Assembly: GCA_963831645.1 (NCBI GenBank)
Contig: CAWHQZ010000006.1
Location: 186,001-250,000, forward strand
Direction of reading: 5' to 3'
From: CAWHQZ01 sp963831645
Lineage (GTDB): Bacteria; Pseudomonadota; Alphaproteobacteria; Rhizobiales; Aestuariivirgaceae
Length of the DNA: 64,000 nt
The notes under the pieces are model-generated. The model was not told where the DNA came from. It did no database searches and was given only the letters and a program-made list of their open reading frames with translations. Positions 21,724 through 31,279 of the stretch are shown in pieces (the stretch's first letter is position 1; each line of letters starts with the position of its first letter). The translations under genes were made by a program, and so were the position numbers.

Positions 21724-24286
21724 TGACGAGGCCTTTGCTGCCTGCCGTCACCTGAACCCTGGCGCCATCCGCAATCGTGCCCTCGAGTATCTGCTCGGCT
21801 AGCGGGTCTTGCAGATTTTTCTGGATTACCCGCTTCAGCGGCCGGGCGCCATAGGCGGGATCGTAACCGCGTTCGGCGAGCCAGGCCGCCGCCTTGCGAT
21901 CAAGGTCGATGGTGATCTTCCGACCGGCCAGGAGTTTGCGAAGGCGGCCAAGCTGGATCTCGACGATCGCCGCGATGTCGTCGCGCTTGAGCCGGTGAAA
22001 CAGGATGATTTCATCGAGGCGGTTGAGGAACTCAGGCCGGAAATGCCCCCGCACGACCGCCATCACTTCGCTGCGCACCGCATCCGCATCCTGGCCCTCG
22101 CCGAGCGACACCAGGTAGTCGGAGCCCAGATTCGAGGTCATGACGATGAGTGTGTTGCGAAAGTCGACCGTGCGCCCCTGTCCGTCGGTGAGCCGCCCGT
22201 CATCGAGCACCTGCAGGAGAATGTTGAAAACGTCCGGGTGGGCCTTTTCGATCTCGTCGAACAGCACCACCTGATAGGGCCTCCGCCGCACCGCTTCTGT
22301 GAGCGCCCCGCCCTCATCGTAGCCGACGTATCCCGGCGGGGCGCCGATGAGCCGCGCCACCGAGTGCTTTTCCATGTATTCCGACATGTCGACGCGAAGC
22401 AATGCATGCTCATCGTCGAAGAGGAATTCAGCGAGCGCTCTCGTCAGTTCGGTCTTGCCGACGCCGGTCGGACCGAGAAACATGAACGAACCCATTGGCC
22501 GGTTGGGGTCCTGAAGCCCTGCCCGGGCCCGCCGCACCGCCGTTGCGGCAGCGCGCACCGCTTCCTCCTGCCCCACAACCCGCTTGCCGATGGCCTCTTC
22601 CATTTTGAGCAGTTTGGCGCGTTCGCCTTCGAGCATGCGGTCCACCGGAATGCCGGTCCAGCGTGACACGACCTGGGCGATGTGATTTTCGGTTACCGCC
22701 TCCTCCACCATGGGGACGCCGGCGCCGGCGGCCTCGGTCTGGCTGAGTTTCTTCTCCAATCCGGGGATGACCCCATAGGCAAGCTCTCCCGCTCGCGCGA
22801 GATTGCCGCGCCGTTGCGCCTGCTCGAGTTCGACGCGTGCCTTGTCGATCTCCTCCTTGATCTTCTGCGCCGCGCTCAGCTTTTCTTTTTCCGCCTGCCA
22901 GGCCCGCGTGAGCGCCGCCGAGCGCTCCTCGAGCGCGGCAAGCTCCTTCTCGACCCGCTCGAGCCGATCCTTGGAGGCTTTGTCCGTCTCTTTTCTCAGG
23001 GCTTCGCGCTCGATCTGCATCTGCATGATGCGGCGATCCAGTTCATCGAGCTCCTCAGGCTTCGAATCGACCTGCATGCGCAGCCGGGCGGCCGCCTCGT
23101 CCATGAGATCAATCGCCTTGTCGGGGAGAAATCGGTCCGAAATATAGCGGCTGGACAACGTGGCCGCAGCAACCAGCGCCGAGTCGGTGATGCGCACGCC
23201 ATGGTGAAGCTCGTATTTTTCCTTGATGCCGCGCAGGATGGAGATCGTATCTTCCACCGTCGGCTCGGTCACGAATATCGGCTGGAACCGCCTGGCCAGT
23301 GCCGCATCCTTCTCGACATGCTTTCGATATTCATCGAGAGTCGTTGCGCCCACGCAATGCAGCTCACCGCGCGCCAGCGCCGGCTTGAGCAGATTGGATG
23401 CGTCCATGGCGCCTTCCGCCTTGCCGGCGCCCACCAACGTGTGCATCTCGTCGATGAACAGGATGATGCCGCCTGCTGCCGCCTGAATCTCCGACAGCAC
23501 CGCTTTCAGACGCTCTTCGAATTCACCGCGAAACTTGGCCCCGGCGATGAGTGCTCCCATGTCGAGCGCCAGCAACCGTTTGTCCTTCAGGCTTTCCGGC
23601 ACGTCGCCGTTTACGATGCGGAGAGCCAGACCTTCCGCAACTGCGGTTTTGCCGACTCCCGGCTCGCCGATCAGCACCGGGTTGTTCTTGGTGCGCCGCG
23701 AAAGAACCTGCATTGTCCGACGAATTTCCTCATCCCGGCCGATGACGGGGTCAAGCTTGCCGGCGCGGGCGACTTCGGTCAGGTCGCGAGCGTATTTCTT
23801 CAGCGCGTCATACCCCTGTTCGGCCGAGGTGCTATCGGCTGTGCGCCCCTTGCGCAGGGACTCGATGGCGCCATTGATGCTCTGCGCGGTGACGCCGGCC
23901 TCCTTCAGGGCGCGCGAGGCTTCGCTCTGCTCAACGGCAATCGCCTGCAACAGACGCTCAACGGTGATGAAGCTGTCGCCGGCCTTGGTGGCAAGCTTGG
24001 CGGCGGTTTCGAAAAGCCTGGCCGTTTCCGGGGTCAGGTAGAGCTGGCCGGCTCCTGATCCTTCGACCTTGGGGATTCTCTTCAGCAGCGCTTCGGTCCG
24101 CGCCAGTGCCGCCTTCGCGTCGCCGCCGGCGGAACCGATGAGACCTGCGGCAAGACCTTCCTCGTCATCGAGGAGCACCTTCAGTATGTGCTCCGGCGCG
24201 AATCTCTGATGGCCCTCCCGCAACGCAAGCGACTGTGCCGCCTGGATGAATCCGCGGGCACGCTCAGTGTATTTCTCAAGATCCAT
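21689..24286 (-). CDS. clpB: ATP-dependent disaggregase ClpB
   Basis: An 865-residue Hsp100 chaperone that pulls polypeptides out of aggregates together with DnaK. It has the N-terminal Clp repeat domain and a first AAA+ module with GEPGVGKT (about residue 206) and LFIDEMHTLVGAG. A long coiled-coil middle domain (about 400–520) distinguishes ClpB from ClpA. The second AAA+ module has GPTGVGKT (about 607) and the GAPPGYVGYDEGG pore loop. Length is normal. It is followed on the same strand by nothing close; the M23 gene converges on it. A heat-shock-like promoter lies upstream. Confidence 0.97.
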   Translation of the reverse strand: MDLEKYTERARGFIQAAQSLALREGHQRFAPEHILKVLLDDEEGLAAGLIGSAGGDAKAALARTEALLKRIPKVEGSGAGQLYLTPETARLFETAAKLATKAGDSFITVERLLQAIAVEQSEASRALKEAGVTAQSINGAIESLRKGRTADSTSAEQGYDALKKYARDLTEVARAGKLDPVIGRDEEIRRTMQVLSRRTKNNPVLIGEPGVGKTAVAEGLALRIVNGDVPESLKDKRLLALDMGALIAGAKFRGEFEERLKAVLSEIQAAAGGIILFIDEMHTLVGAGKAEGAMDASNLLKPALARGELHCVGATTLDEYRKHVEKDAALARRFQPIFVTEPTVEDTISILRGIKEKYELHHGVRITDSALVAAATLSSRYISDRFLPDKAIDLMDEAAARLRMQVDSKPEELDELDRRIMQMQIEREALRKETDKASKDRLERVEKELAALEERSAALTRAWQAEKEKLSAAQKIKEEIDKARVELEQAQRRGNLARAGELAYGVIPGLEKKLSQTEAAGAGVPMVEEAVTENHIAQVVSRWTGIPVDRMLEGERAKLLKMEEAIGKRVVGQEEAVRAAATAVRRARAGLQDPNRPMGSFMFLGPTGVGKTELTRALAEFLFDDEHALLRVDMSEYMEKHSVARLIGAPPGYVGYDEGGALTEAVRRRPYQVVLFDEIEKAHPDVFNILLQVLDDGRLTDGQGRTVDFRNTLIVMTSNLGSDYLVSLGEGQDADAVRSEVMAVVRGHFRPEFLNRLDEIILFHRLKRDDIAAIVEIQLGRLRKLLAGRKITIDLDRKAAAWLAERGYDPAYGARPLKRVIQKNLQDPLAEQILEGTIADGARVQVTAGSKGLVINGRTVEAEAA

Positions 24287-24317
24287 GGTTGCTCATCCTG
24301 CCGGGTCTGTTGAGCAG

Positions 24318-24345
24318 ATATAATACGCCACGCGACCGCAGCAAG
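24318..24345 (-). promoter_or_regulatory. Candidate heat-shock promoter of clpB
   Basis: Reading toward clpB, CTTG (24342–24345) is followed 16 bases later by TATTATAT (24318–24325), about 32 bases before the clpB start. CTTG plus a TAT-rich -10 resembles the alphaproteobacterial RpoH promoter, and clpB is a standard RpoH target. A plain housekeeping promoter is also possible. Confidence 0.4.
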
Positions 24346-24369
24346 CGTCGCGCTGGCGGAGGCGCTACC

Positions 24370-24394
24370 CGCTGCTGCAGTCAGGGCAGCAGCG
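24370..24394. terminator. Perfect hairpin between DUF4167 gene and clpB
   Basis: CGCTGCTGC and GCAGCAGCG pair over nine bases around a seven-base loop. It lies 30 bases after the DUF4167 stop and upstream of the clpB promoter, as expected for a transcript end. It lacks a T-run, so intrinsic termination is uncertain. Confidence 0.45.
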
Positions 24395-24423
24395 CCGTCC
24401 GGCCGACCCTCACAGGCCGCTTC

Positions 24424-25194
24424 CTATTCGGTCGAAATCGGCTCTTCGGAGGCTTCGGCAGCGATGGGCTCGGCATCGTTCGCAGGGCTGTCGCTCTGCC
24501 GGTCCCGCGATGACCGCTCGAAACGCGGGCGGCGTTCGCGCGGCGCCTCGTTGCTGCCCTGCGAGGGACGTCTGAGAAACGAAGGCGCCTCCCACTGACC
24601 GCCTGCCTCGCCGCCGTTGTTCTGGGATGGCCGGGTCTCCGGAGCCTGGTCGTTCTGGGGACGCGGCCGGTCAAAATGCCGGCGCTGGCGGTCTTCCGGA
24701 TGTCGGCGCCCCTGCCGGGGATCGTTGTCGTAACCCTGGGCTTCCGGTTGCTGGACGAATTCCTCGGCGACGACTGCCGGCTGAGAATCGCCATCGGCGT
24801 TGCTCACACCGGAGCCCAGCCCGGCGTCAGGGCGACTTTCTCCACCATCCTCACCGTCGCCGGGACGGCGATACTGTTGCGCGCCCATGTGCTGATTGTA
24901 GGCCTGGGCGGCGGCGACAATCCTCAGATAATGCTCCGCATGCTGATAATAACTCTCGGCCATGACGATGTCGCCACTTGAATGGGCATCACGCGCGAGC
25001 TGCATATATTTGTCGGCGACCGTCTGGGCGGTGCCACGCACCTTCACGTCCGGCCCGTTGCTGTCATAGACGCGGTTGATGGGATTGCCGCCACCACCAC
25101 CGCCGCTGCCACCACCACCACCGCCGCCCGGCCGTCCACCCCGGCCCCGACCGCGTGATCTCTTATTGTAGTTTTGCTGATGACCTTGTCTCAT
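24424..25194 (-). CDS. DUF4167 domain-containing protein
   Basis: A 256-residue alphaproteobacterial protein. The N-terminus is an Arg/Gly-rich, then almost pure Gly/Ser tract (residues about 12–36), like RGG RNA-binding tails. The conserved DUF4167 core follows (NPINRVYDSNGPDVKVRGTA, with YMQLARDAHSSGD and AESYYQHAEHYLRI). The rest is polar and disordered, rich in Arg, Glu, Gln and Pro. Function is not established; an RNA-associated role is an inference from the tail. AGAGGA sits six bases before ATG 25194. Confidence 0.88.
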   Translation of the reverse strand: MRQGHQQNYNKRSRGRGRGGRPGGGGGGGSGGGGGGNPINRVYDSNGPDVKVRGTAQTVADKYMQLARDAHSSGDIVMAESYYQHAEHYLRIVAAAQAYNQHMGAQQYRRPGDGEDGGESRPDAGLGSGVSNADGDSQPAVVAEEFVQQPEAQGYDNDPRQGRRHPEDRQRRHFDRPRPQNDQAPETRPSQNNGGEAGGQWEAPSFLRRPSQGSNEAPRERRPRFERSSRDRQSDSPANDAEPIAAEASEEPISTE

Positions 25195-25577
25195 GTTCCT
25201 CTAGTCTCAGGCGCAGTTATAGAACTCTTTCATTACCTGCCGGTATGCAGCCTGGACCACAGCACGCCGCTTGTCAGCGCTGTGGACCACCGCTGCCTGC
25301 CGGCATCCCGGCATCGTTGCGGCTCTCGCACATTCGCAAGATAGAATTGCTGTTCGATCCTCTGATCGCGTCTAGCCCGATTTCCAGCACACTTGGGCAG
25401 CAGATTTCACGAACACCCGCTGCTGCCCAGGGAAGCAGTCGCCTTCAGCACGAACCTTGCGCACTTAGTACAGCCGAGCCGCCTTCTTGGTCGACCGACA
25501 AGGCACCGTGCACGTGTGATTGGGTGTCTTACCGATCAGGAAACTAGCCTTTCGCATGCCTTTTTCCAATAGGTATT
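25195..25577. other. Intergenic region with strong hairpins, no gene seen
   Basis: No reading frame here looks coding. TGGGCAGCAG (25394–25403) and CTGCTGCCCA (25420–25429) form a perfect 10-bp stem with a 16-base loop, and CCACAGC/GCTGTGG forms another near 25258–25287. The region lies downstream of prmC and upstream of the DUF4167 gene on the same strand, so it may hold a transcript end and a promoter. Confidence 0.5.
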
Positions 25578-26486
25578 TCAACCCAACGCCACTTTTTCTG
25601 CTCCCAGGGCTGATTTTCCGCTTCCGAAGGTCACCACGCGCTCTATGCCATGAAGATCACAGCGGGTCCCAGCGACGCCAACCGGTGGCTTGTATCCGCA
25701 GTCATTCATGATTCTGACGACTGCATCTTTCTGACCATACCCCACCTCGAGCATCACCAAGCCATCGCTCGCGATGAACTTCGATGCAACTCCGGCGATC
25801 TGCCGATAGGCATCGAGCCCATCAGGACCTCCATCGAGGGCAATTGTAGGGTCATGATTCCTCACCTCGGGGGCAAGGCTGTCGATGTCGTCGGTCCTGA
25901 GATAGGGCGGATTTGCCACAATCAGGTCGAAGGCGCCATCAAGTCCGTCAAACCACGACCCGCTGTGGAACGACAACCTGTCATCGACTGCGTGGCATAT
26001 GGCGTTTCGACGCGCTACTGCCAATGCGTGCGGGCATATGTCGGTCGCGATACCTTGAGCATCCTGCAATGTCGCGAGAAGACTGACGACGACTGCGCCG
26101 GTGCCGGTGCCAAGTTCAAGAATGCGCCAGCGCTTCAGCTCGCGGCGCATCATCACTGCCTCGAGAGCCGCCTCGACGAGGGTCTCAGTGTCCGGGCGGG
26201 GATCGAATGTATTTCGCGTAACCCGGAACGCACGTCCGTAGAAGTCTCGTTCGCCGAACAGCCGCGAAATTGGCTCTCCGGCTTCTCGCCGCCCCGCCAG
26301 GCTGGCGATCTCCTGCCGAGCGGCGTCAGACACGATCAGATCGGGCCGCGCAAGGATGTCTGCATGCGTTAGCTCGAGACTATGCTGCACAATCAGGCGC
26401 GCATCGAGATCCGCGGCTACGATCCGCGCCGCTCGGAACCGTCGGCGAAGCTCAGTATATGCACCGGCCACCGTATCAGTCTGCAT
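25578..26486 (-). CDS. prmC: Peptide chain release factor N5-glutamine methyltransferase
   Basis: A 302-residue SAM-dependent methyltransferase that methylates the Gln of the GGQ motif in release factors. The N-terminal helical domain is followed by the SAM-binding ILELGTGTGAV and the catalytic VANPPYL motif. ATG 26486 overlaps the end of prfA by 11 bases, so enzyme and substrate are co-translated. A longer reading to 26579 lies inside prfA and is not needed. Confidence 0.93.
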   Translation of the reverse strand: MQTDTVAGAYTELRRRFRAARIVAADLDARLIVQHSLELTHADILARPDLIVSDAARQEIASLAGRREAGEPISRLFGERDFYGRAFRVTRNTFDPRPDTETLVEAALEAVMMRRELKRWRILELGTGTGAVVVSLLATLQDAQGIATDICPHALAVARRNAICHAVDDRLSFHSGSWFDGLDGAFDLIVANPPYLRTDDIDSLAPEVRNHDPTIALDGGPDGLDAYRQIAGVASKFIASDGLVMLEVGYGQKDAVVRIMNDCGYKPPVGVAGTRCDLHGIERVVTFGSGKSALGAEKVALG

Positions 26487-27555
26487 CGGCTTCGGCCTCT
26501 GCCAGTAAATCCGACTGACGCTTGTGAATGAGCGCCTCGATGAGTTCGTCGAGCGCCGTCCCTTCGAGCACGAGGTCAAGCTTGTGCAGGGTCAAGCTTA
26601 TGCGATGGTCAGTAACCCGGGTTTGGGGAAAGTTGTAGGTTCGGATGCGTTCCGAGCGGTCGCCGGAGCCGATCTGCCCACGCCGCTGCGCAGTGCGCTC
26701 GGCATCAATTCGCTGGCGCTCCCGTTCGTAGAGCCGCGCTCGGAGAATCTTCAGCGCTTTGGCTTTGTTCTTGTGCTGCGACTTCTCGTCCTGCTGAGCG
26801 ACCACGATGCCGGTCGGGAGGTGGGTTATGCGCACCGCGCTGTCGGTGGTGTTGACCGATTGTCCGCCGGGGCCGGACGATCGATAGACATCGATCCGGA
26901 GGTCCTTTTCGGCGATCGCCACATCGACATCTTCGGCCTCGGGCAGCACCGCGACGGTTGCAGCGGAGGTATGAATTCTCCCTTGCGTCTCCGTATCCGG
27001 CACGCGCTGGACCCGATGTACGCCGGATTCGAATTTCATGCGGGCGTAGGCTCCACGGCCCGAAATATTGGCGATGATTTCCTTGTAGCCGCCATGTTCG
27101 CCATCGCTGGCCGAGATCACCTCCACCTGCCAGCCCCGGTAGGAGGCATAGCGCTGGTACATCCGAAACAGGTCGCCGGCGAATATCGCAGCCTCATCGC
27201 CCCCGGTTCCTGCGCGCACCTCGAGGATGACGCTACGCTCGTCAGCTGAATCTTTGGGCAGCAGCAGCAGTTTGAGCTCGTGCTCGAGCCGTTCGATGCG
27301 CTCCTCCACAGCCGGCTTTTCAGCCTGCGCCAATACCGCGAGCTCCCCGCCTGCCGCTACCATCTCGTCCAGCCCGCCACGCTCCGCAAGCGCGTTGCGA
27401 TAGCCGCGGGCCGTGCGGGCCAATGGCTGCAATTCCGCATAGTCCTTCGACAGCCTGACGAACGTCTCACCTTCCGCCCCGAGGGCGAGTTGCAACTCGA
27501 TCGCCTGGAAGCGCTCGAGAATGCGGTTGATCTTGTCCGGGGCCAGAATGCTCAT
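26476..27555 (-). CDS. prfA: Peptide chain release factor 1
   Basis: A 359-residue class I release factor that reads UAA and UAG. The codon-recognition region holds HRVQRVPDTETQGRIH, with PDT in place of the E. coli PAT, a common variant outside gammaproteobacteria. The hydrolysis motif GPGGQSVNTTDSAVR is intact. prmC follows with an overlap. A fourfold GGCA/TGCC tandem repeat (27589–27604) lies 35 bases upstream of the start codon. Confidence 0.96.
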   Translation of the reverse strand: MSILAPDKINRILERFQAIELQLALGAEGETFVRLSKDYAELQPLARTARGYRNALAERGGLDEMVAAGGELAVLAQAEKPAVEERIERLEHELKLLLLPKDSADERSVILEVRAGTGGDEAAIFAGDLFRMYQRYASYRGWQVEVISASDGEHGGYKEIIANISGRGAYARMKFESGVHRVQRVPDTETQGRIHTSAATVAVLPEAEDVDVAIAEKDLRIDVYRSSGPGGQSVNTTDSAVRITHLPTGIVVAQQDEKSQHKNKAKALKILRARLYERERQRIDAERTAQRRGQIGSGDRSERIRTYNFPQTRVTDHRISLTLHKLDLVLEGTALDELIEALIHKRQSDLLAEAEADAD

Positions 27556-27668
27556 GCATGTTATCGGTCGACAGGCGTTGACTGCGCCGGCAGGCAGGCA
27601 GGCAGGCCTTCTAAAGCATTTCCGCGGGAGAGTGAAATTGCCGAAAGCGGGCTGGCAGAGGCCAGAGA

Positions 27669-28793
27669 TCAGCCCTGGCCGGCCAGGAGAGTCGAAATCC
27701 TGAGCGGCCGGCCGACCACGATCTCGCCCGGCATGCCAAGCGTGCCGCGCCGTACTCCATCGATCTCCACGTTGACGAGGCCACCATCGCCGGCGACAAC
27801 CACGAGGTCGTCGCGGCTGGGCACCTGATAGCGATCACCGGCCGCCAGGCTGTGTGAGACCACGACATTGCCGAGCGAATCTTCGATACGGATGAGGACG
27901 GCTCCGGTAGCCCTGAGCACGATACGAGCTGCGGTATTCGCCTCTCCCACGACGCGGCCTGGCGAGGCTTCTTTGGAACCTTCTGCTACCTCCTCCGCAC
28001 CCAAACCACTTTTCTTCGTTCCTTCCTCATGCGCAGCTGACCCCTGCGCATCGCCGTCGGCGATGGTCCTGGTAATGAGCTCGGCGAGGCTTCGTTGTTC
28101 GGGAGCCTGTTCCAGCTCCGGCTCGGCGCCGGACGCAGCGTCCGCGGTTGCCGCGGAGAGTTGAATCTGATCGTCGGTCAGAGGCGTCTCGTTGATCGGC
28201 ACGTTCCCTTCAGGCGCGGGAGGGGTTGCAAGCCCTGCTTCGGGCGCCATGGATGCGGTTGGCAACGGGTCGATGGCTGCGGCAACCTCTCCGCCAGGTG
28301 TTCCCGGAACCAGGAACCAGACTGCCGCGCTGAAGGTGACCACCACCGCCAGGCACGATCCAATGGTGCGGCCCACACGCTGCAAAGGGGCGCGCCGCAG
28401 GGCGTGGGTGAATGAAATGATCGTCGCGCTGGAGAGCGGCGGTGGGGTCCGGCCGCCATTGGTTTGAGCGGGCGAGATGGGACTTGGCAGGAACTCCGTG
28501 TAGTGGACGATCAGCGGTTCGGGATCAAAGCCAAGATACTGCCCATAGATGCCTACCATCTTGAGCGCTTCAATTCGCGAAGGCAATTTGGTCAGGTCGC
28601 CATGTTCGATGCCGCCGAGATGACTTTCGTGAATGCCCGTTTCGGCCGCCACGTCGGGCAGGGAAAGCGAGCGGCGCTCCCGTTCGCGCTGTAAAAACCA
28701 TCCGGCCTCGCCCGCCGGGTCGATGGTGCCATCGGGCTGCGGCCGAAATACCTCGTCCGCTGGTTTCGCCAAAGCGTGGCCGAATTCGGTCAT
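27669..28793 (-). CDS. RodZ-like helix-turn-helix membrane protein (DUF4115)
   Basis: A 374-residue protein with an N-terminal HTH_25-type domain (about residues 30–100: RERERRSLSLPDVAAETGI ... GIEHGDLTKLP). A single transmembrane helix lies near residues 145–165. A long Pro/Ala/Glu-rich linker follows, then a C-terminal DUF4115 beta domain (about 285–370). This is the RodZ plan: RodZ links MreB filaments to the rod-growth machinery. In this gene neighbourhood it lies between ptsP and prfA. Whether it acts as RodZ or as a related membrane-bound regulator is open. Confidence 0.78.
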   Translation of the reverse strand: MTEFGHALAKPADEVFRPQPDGTIDPAGEAGWFLQRERERRSLSLPDVAAETGIHESHLGGIEHGDLTKLPSRIEALKMVGIYGQYLGFDPEPLIVHYTEFLPSPISPAQTNGGRTPPPLSSATIISFTHALRRAPLQRVGRTIGSCLAVVVTFSAAVWFLVPGTPGGEVAAAIDPLPTASMAPEAGLATPPAPEGNVPINETPLTDDQIQLSAATADAASGAEPELEQAPEQRSLAELITRTIADGDAQGSAAHEEGTKKSGLGAEEVAEGSKEASPGRVVGEANTAARIVLRATGAVLIRIEDSLGNVVVSHSLAAGDRYQVPSRDDLVVVAGDGGLVNVEIDGVRRGTLGMPGEIVVGRPLRISTLLAGQG

Positions 28794-28913
28794 GGCGGAT
28801 ACTCACTCCTCGTGGCGCTGCCTCCGACAAACGCCACGCTACTACCGGGACTTCGAAGAGCCCGGAACCGTCAAGCAGGATGCCGGACAATGGTAAGGAA
28901 CTGATGAACGTGC

Positions 28914-31178
28914 TCAGACCGGAATGTTATTCTCCTCGGCGAACTGCAGGAGGTGCGGCCTGAGGCTGTGGTCGGGCCGTTTCAGAAGCGGCTCCATGAA
29001 TCGCCGCAGCTTGTCGGCCTCGAGCGCAAGCACCATCGACTTCACCGGACCGATTGCCGCCGGCACCATTGAAATCGACCGAAAACCGGCGCCGATCAAA
29101 GCCATCGCTTCGAGCGGCTTGCCCGCCATCTCCCCGCACAGGTTCGCAGGTACGCCGCGTTGTTCCGCCTTGGCGGCGATCTCCCGGACGAGCGCCAGAA
29201 ACGAGGGATTGAGCGTATCATAACGACCCTGAAGACGAGGGTGATTGCGGTCGAATGCGAACATGAACTGCATGAGGTCGTTGGATCCGATCGACACAAA
29301 ATCGACAGCCTCCAGGAGCTGATCGAGCTGCCACAGCAGGGATGGCACCTCGATCATGGCGCCGAGCTTGATCGACAGCGGCGGCTCGTGTCCGTGCGAG
29401 GCAACATAGATGCGAGCCCGCTCAGCCACCTGCTTGGCCTCGGCAAACTCGGCCGTCTCCGCCACCATTGGAAACATTACCAGCAAATGCCGTCCGGCGG
29501 CCGCTCGCACCATGGCCCTGAGCTGCAGTTCGAGCAGAGCCTTTCTCTCCAGCGCCATGCGGATGCCTCGCCAGCCCATTGCGGGGTTCTCTTCCTTCGC
29601 CATGTGCATGTAGGACAGACCCTTGTCGGTCCCGATATCCAGGGTTCGAAACACCACCGGTTTGCCGTCGGCCGCGGCCAGCACTGCCGCATAGTGCGAG
29701 GCCTGCACCTCCAGTCGGGGAAAGGTATCGGCCAACATGAATTGCAGTTCGGTCCGGTACAAGCCAATTCCGTCCGCCCCGGATTCCACGAGGTGCGGCA
29801 TGTCGGCGACCAACCCCGCATTGATTTGCAGGTGAATGTGAACCCCGTCCCTGGTCAGCGCCGGCCGTGCGCGAAGGGCAGCATACTGCGCCTGTTTGCG
29901 CGCGTAGAAACGCACCTTTTCCGCGTAAGCGCTTTCTATCTCGGGGGGCGGCCGAACATGTATTTCCCCGGATTGGGCATCGAGAATGATCGGATCACCG
30001 GTATCGAGGATATCCACCAGCCCCGACACCTGGCCGATCGCGGGAATGCCCAGCGCCCGCGCGACGATCGCTACGTGACTGGTTTCGGCCACCTCCTCGA
30101 TGACGACGCCTCGCAGGTTTCGACGATCGTAGTCGAGCAGCTCCGCCGGGCCCATGGTGCGAGCCACGAGAATGCTGTCCCTTGGCAAAATACCTTCAGC
30201 TGCAGTCTCGAGCTGGCCGGTGAGAATGCGCAGCAGCCGGTTCGCCAGATCATCGAGATCGCTGAACCGCTCCCTGAGGTAGGGATCTTCAATTCTGAGC
30301 ATTCGCGCCAGGTTGTCGCTTTGCACACGCTCAACCGCGGCCTCGGCGGTCAGCCCGGTGTCGATTGCCTCGCGCATACGCCGCAGCCAGCCGCGATCGC
30401 GCGCAAACATGCGAAAGGTCTCGAGCACGTCGCCGTATTCGGCGCCGCGCAACTGGCCGGCGCCATCGATGAGGGTATCGACATTGTCCTGGAGTGAAGC
30501 GATCGCCTGCTCCAGTCTGCGTTTTTCCGCCGGCACATCCTCGGCGATCAGATTGGTGACAACTACGCGCGGTTGATGGAGAACGGCGTGGCCGAGCGCG
30601 ATGCCGTCGGCGAGCATCCTGCCCTTGAGGCGATGGCTGCGGACGTGAGCAACGTCAGCCGCCACCGCCGCAGCCACTTCGGCGAGCTTGCCCGAGGCAA
30701 TGACCTCGGCGAGCACCATGGCGGTCGTTTGCAGAGCTTCTTCTTCATCGTCCGAATAGTGGCGGCTGGTGCGGTTCTGGACGACCAGAACGCCGATGGT
30801 GACGCCGGCTCTCAGGACCGGCACGCCGAGGAACGAATGGTAGATTTCTTCGCCGGTTTCCGGCAGGTATTTGAACAGCGGGTGTGAGCTGGCGTCGGGA
30901 AGATTGAGCAGCTGCGCCTGTGCTGCGATCGTTCCCACCAGACCTTCACCGACCTTCAGTTTCGACTGATGAACCGCTTCGCGTCGCAAGCCTTCGGTCG
31001 CGAAAAGCTCGAGGATTCCGCCCGGCCGCATGACGTAGAGCGAGCAGACCTCCGCCACCATGTTGGCGGCAATGTGGGTGACGATTTTATCGAGCTTCTT
31101 CTGCGCTGCTTCCGGTCCCGCCATGACCTCGCGCAGTCGCTTGAGCAGCACACGCGGGCCGAGGGCAGGAGACGGCAT
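28914..31178 (-). CDS. ptsP: PEP–protein phosphotransferase of the nitrogen PTS (EI-Ntr)
   Basis: A 754-residue enzyme I of the regulatory nitrogen phosphotransferase system. The N-terminal GAF domain (about residues 15–165), which in relatives senses glutamine, precedes the PEP-utiliser N-terminal domain, the phosphohistidine domain (ETSHVAIVARALGIPAIG, active His) and the PEP-binding TIM barrel (GADGIGLYRTELQFM, IGSNDLMQFMFAFDR, NLCGEMAGKP). It passes phosphate from PEP to NPr and EIIA-Ntr. It lies downstream of lysC on the same strand, with about 100 bases between. Confidence 0.95.
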   Translation of the reverse strand: MPSPALGPRVLLKRLREVMAGPEAAQKKLDKIVTHIAANMVAEVCSLYVMRPGGILELFATEGLRREAVHQSKLKVGEGLVGTIAAQAQLLNLPDASSHPLFKYLPETGEEIYHSFLGVPVLRAGVTIGVLVVQNRTSRHYSDDEEEALQTTAMVLAEVIASGKLAEVAAAVAADVAHVRSHRLKGRMLADGIALGHAVLHQPRVVVTNLIAEDVPAEKRRLEQAIASLQDNVDTLIDGAGQLRGAEYGDVLETFRMFARDRGWLRRMREAIDTGLTAEAAVERVQSDNLARMLRIEDPYLRERFSDLDDLANRLLRILTGQLETAAEGILPRDSILVARTMGPAELLDYDRRNLRGVVIEEVAETSHVAIVARALGIPAIGQVSGLVDILDTGDPIILDAQSGEIHVRPPPEIESAYAEKVRFYARKQAQYAALRARPALTRDGVHIHLQINAGLVADMPHLVESGADGIGLYRTELQFMLADTFPRLEVQASHYAAVLAAADGKPVVFRTLDIGTDKGLSYMHMAKEENPAMGWRGIRMALERKALLELQLRAMVRAAAGRHLLVMFPMVAETAEFAEAKQVAERARIYVASHGHEPPLSIKLGAMIEVPSLLWQLDQLLEAVDFVSIGSNDLMQFMFAFDRNHPRLQGRYDTLNPSFLALVREIAAKAEQRGVPANLCGEMAGKPLEAMALIGAGFRSISMVPAAIGPVKSMVLALEADKLRRFMEPLLKRPDHSLRPHLLQFAEENNIPV

Positions 31179-31279
31179 CTCAGGCCCCGTCCCAGCCCGC
31201 CGCGCGCACCGTCGGTTCGTCGAAGGCTCGCCAGATCGGTCCGCAGCACTGGATCATGAGCGTGCTTTCGCCCCGTGGT

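Noticed and set aside
25240..25430. Possible CRISPR-like or small-RNA locus in the hairpin-rich gap
   Set aside because: There are only two unrelated hairpins, no regularly spaced repeats and no cas genes anywhere in the window.
27589..27604. Fourfold GGCA tandem repeat upstream of prfA
   Set aside because: Considered as a phase-variation tract, but it lies outside the coding region, is short, and overlaps no promoter I can see.
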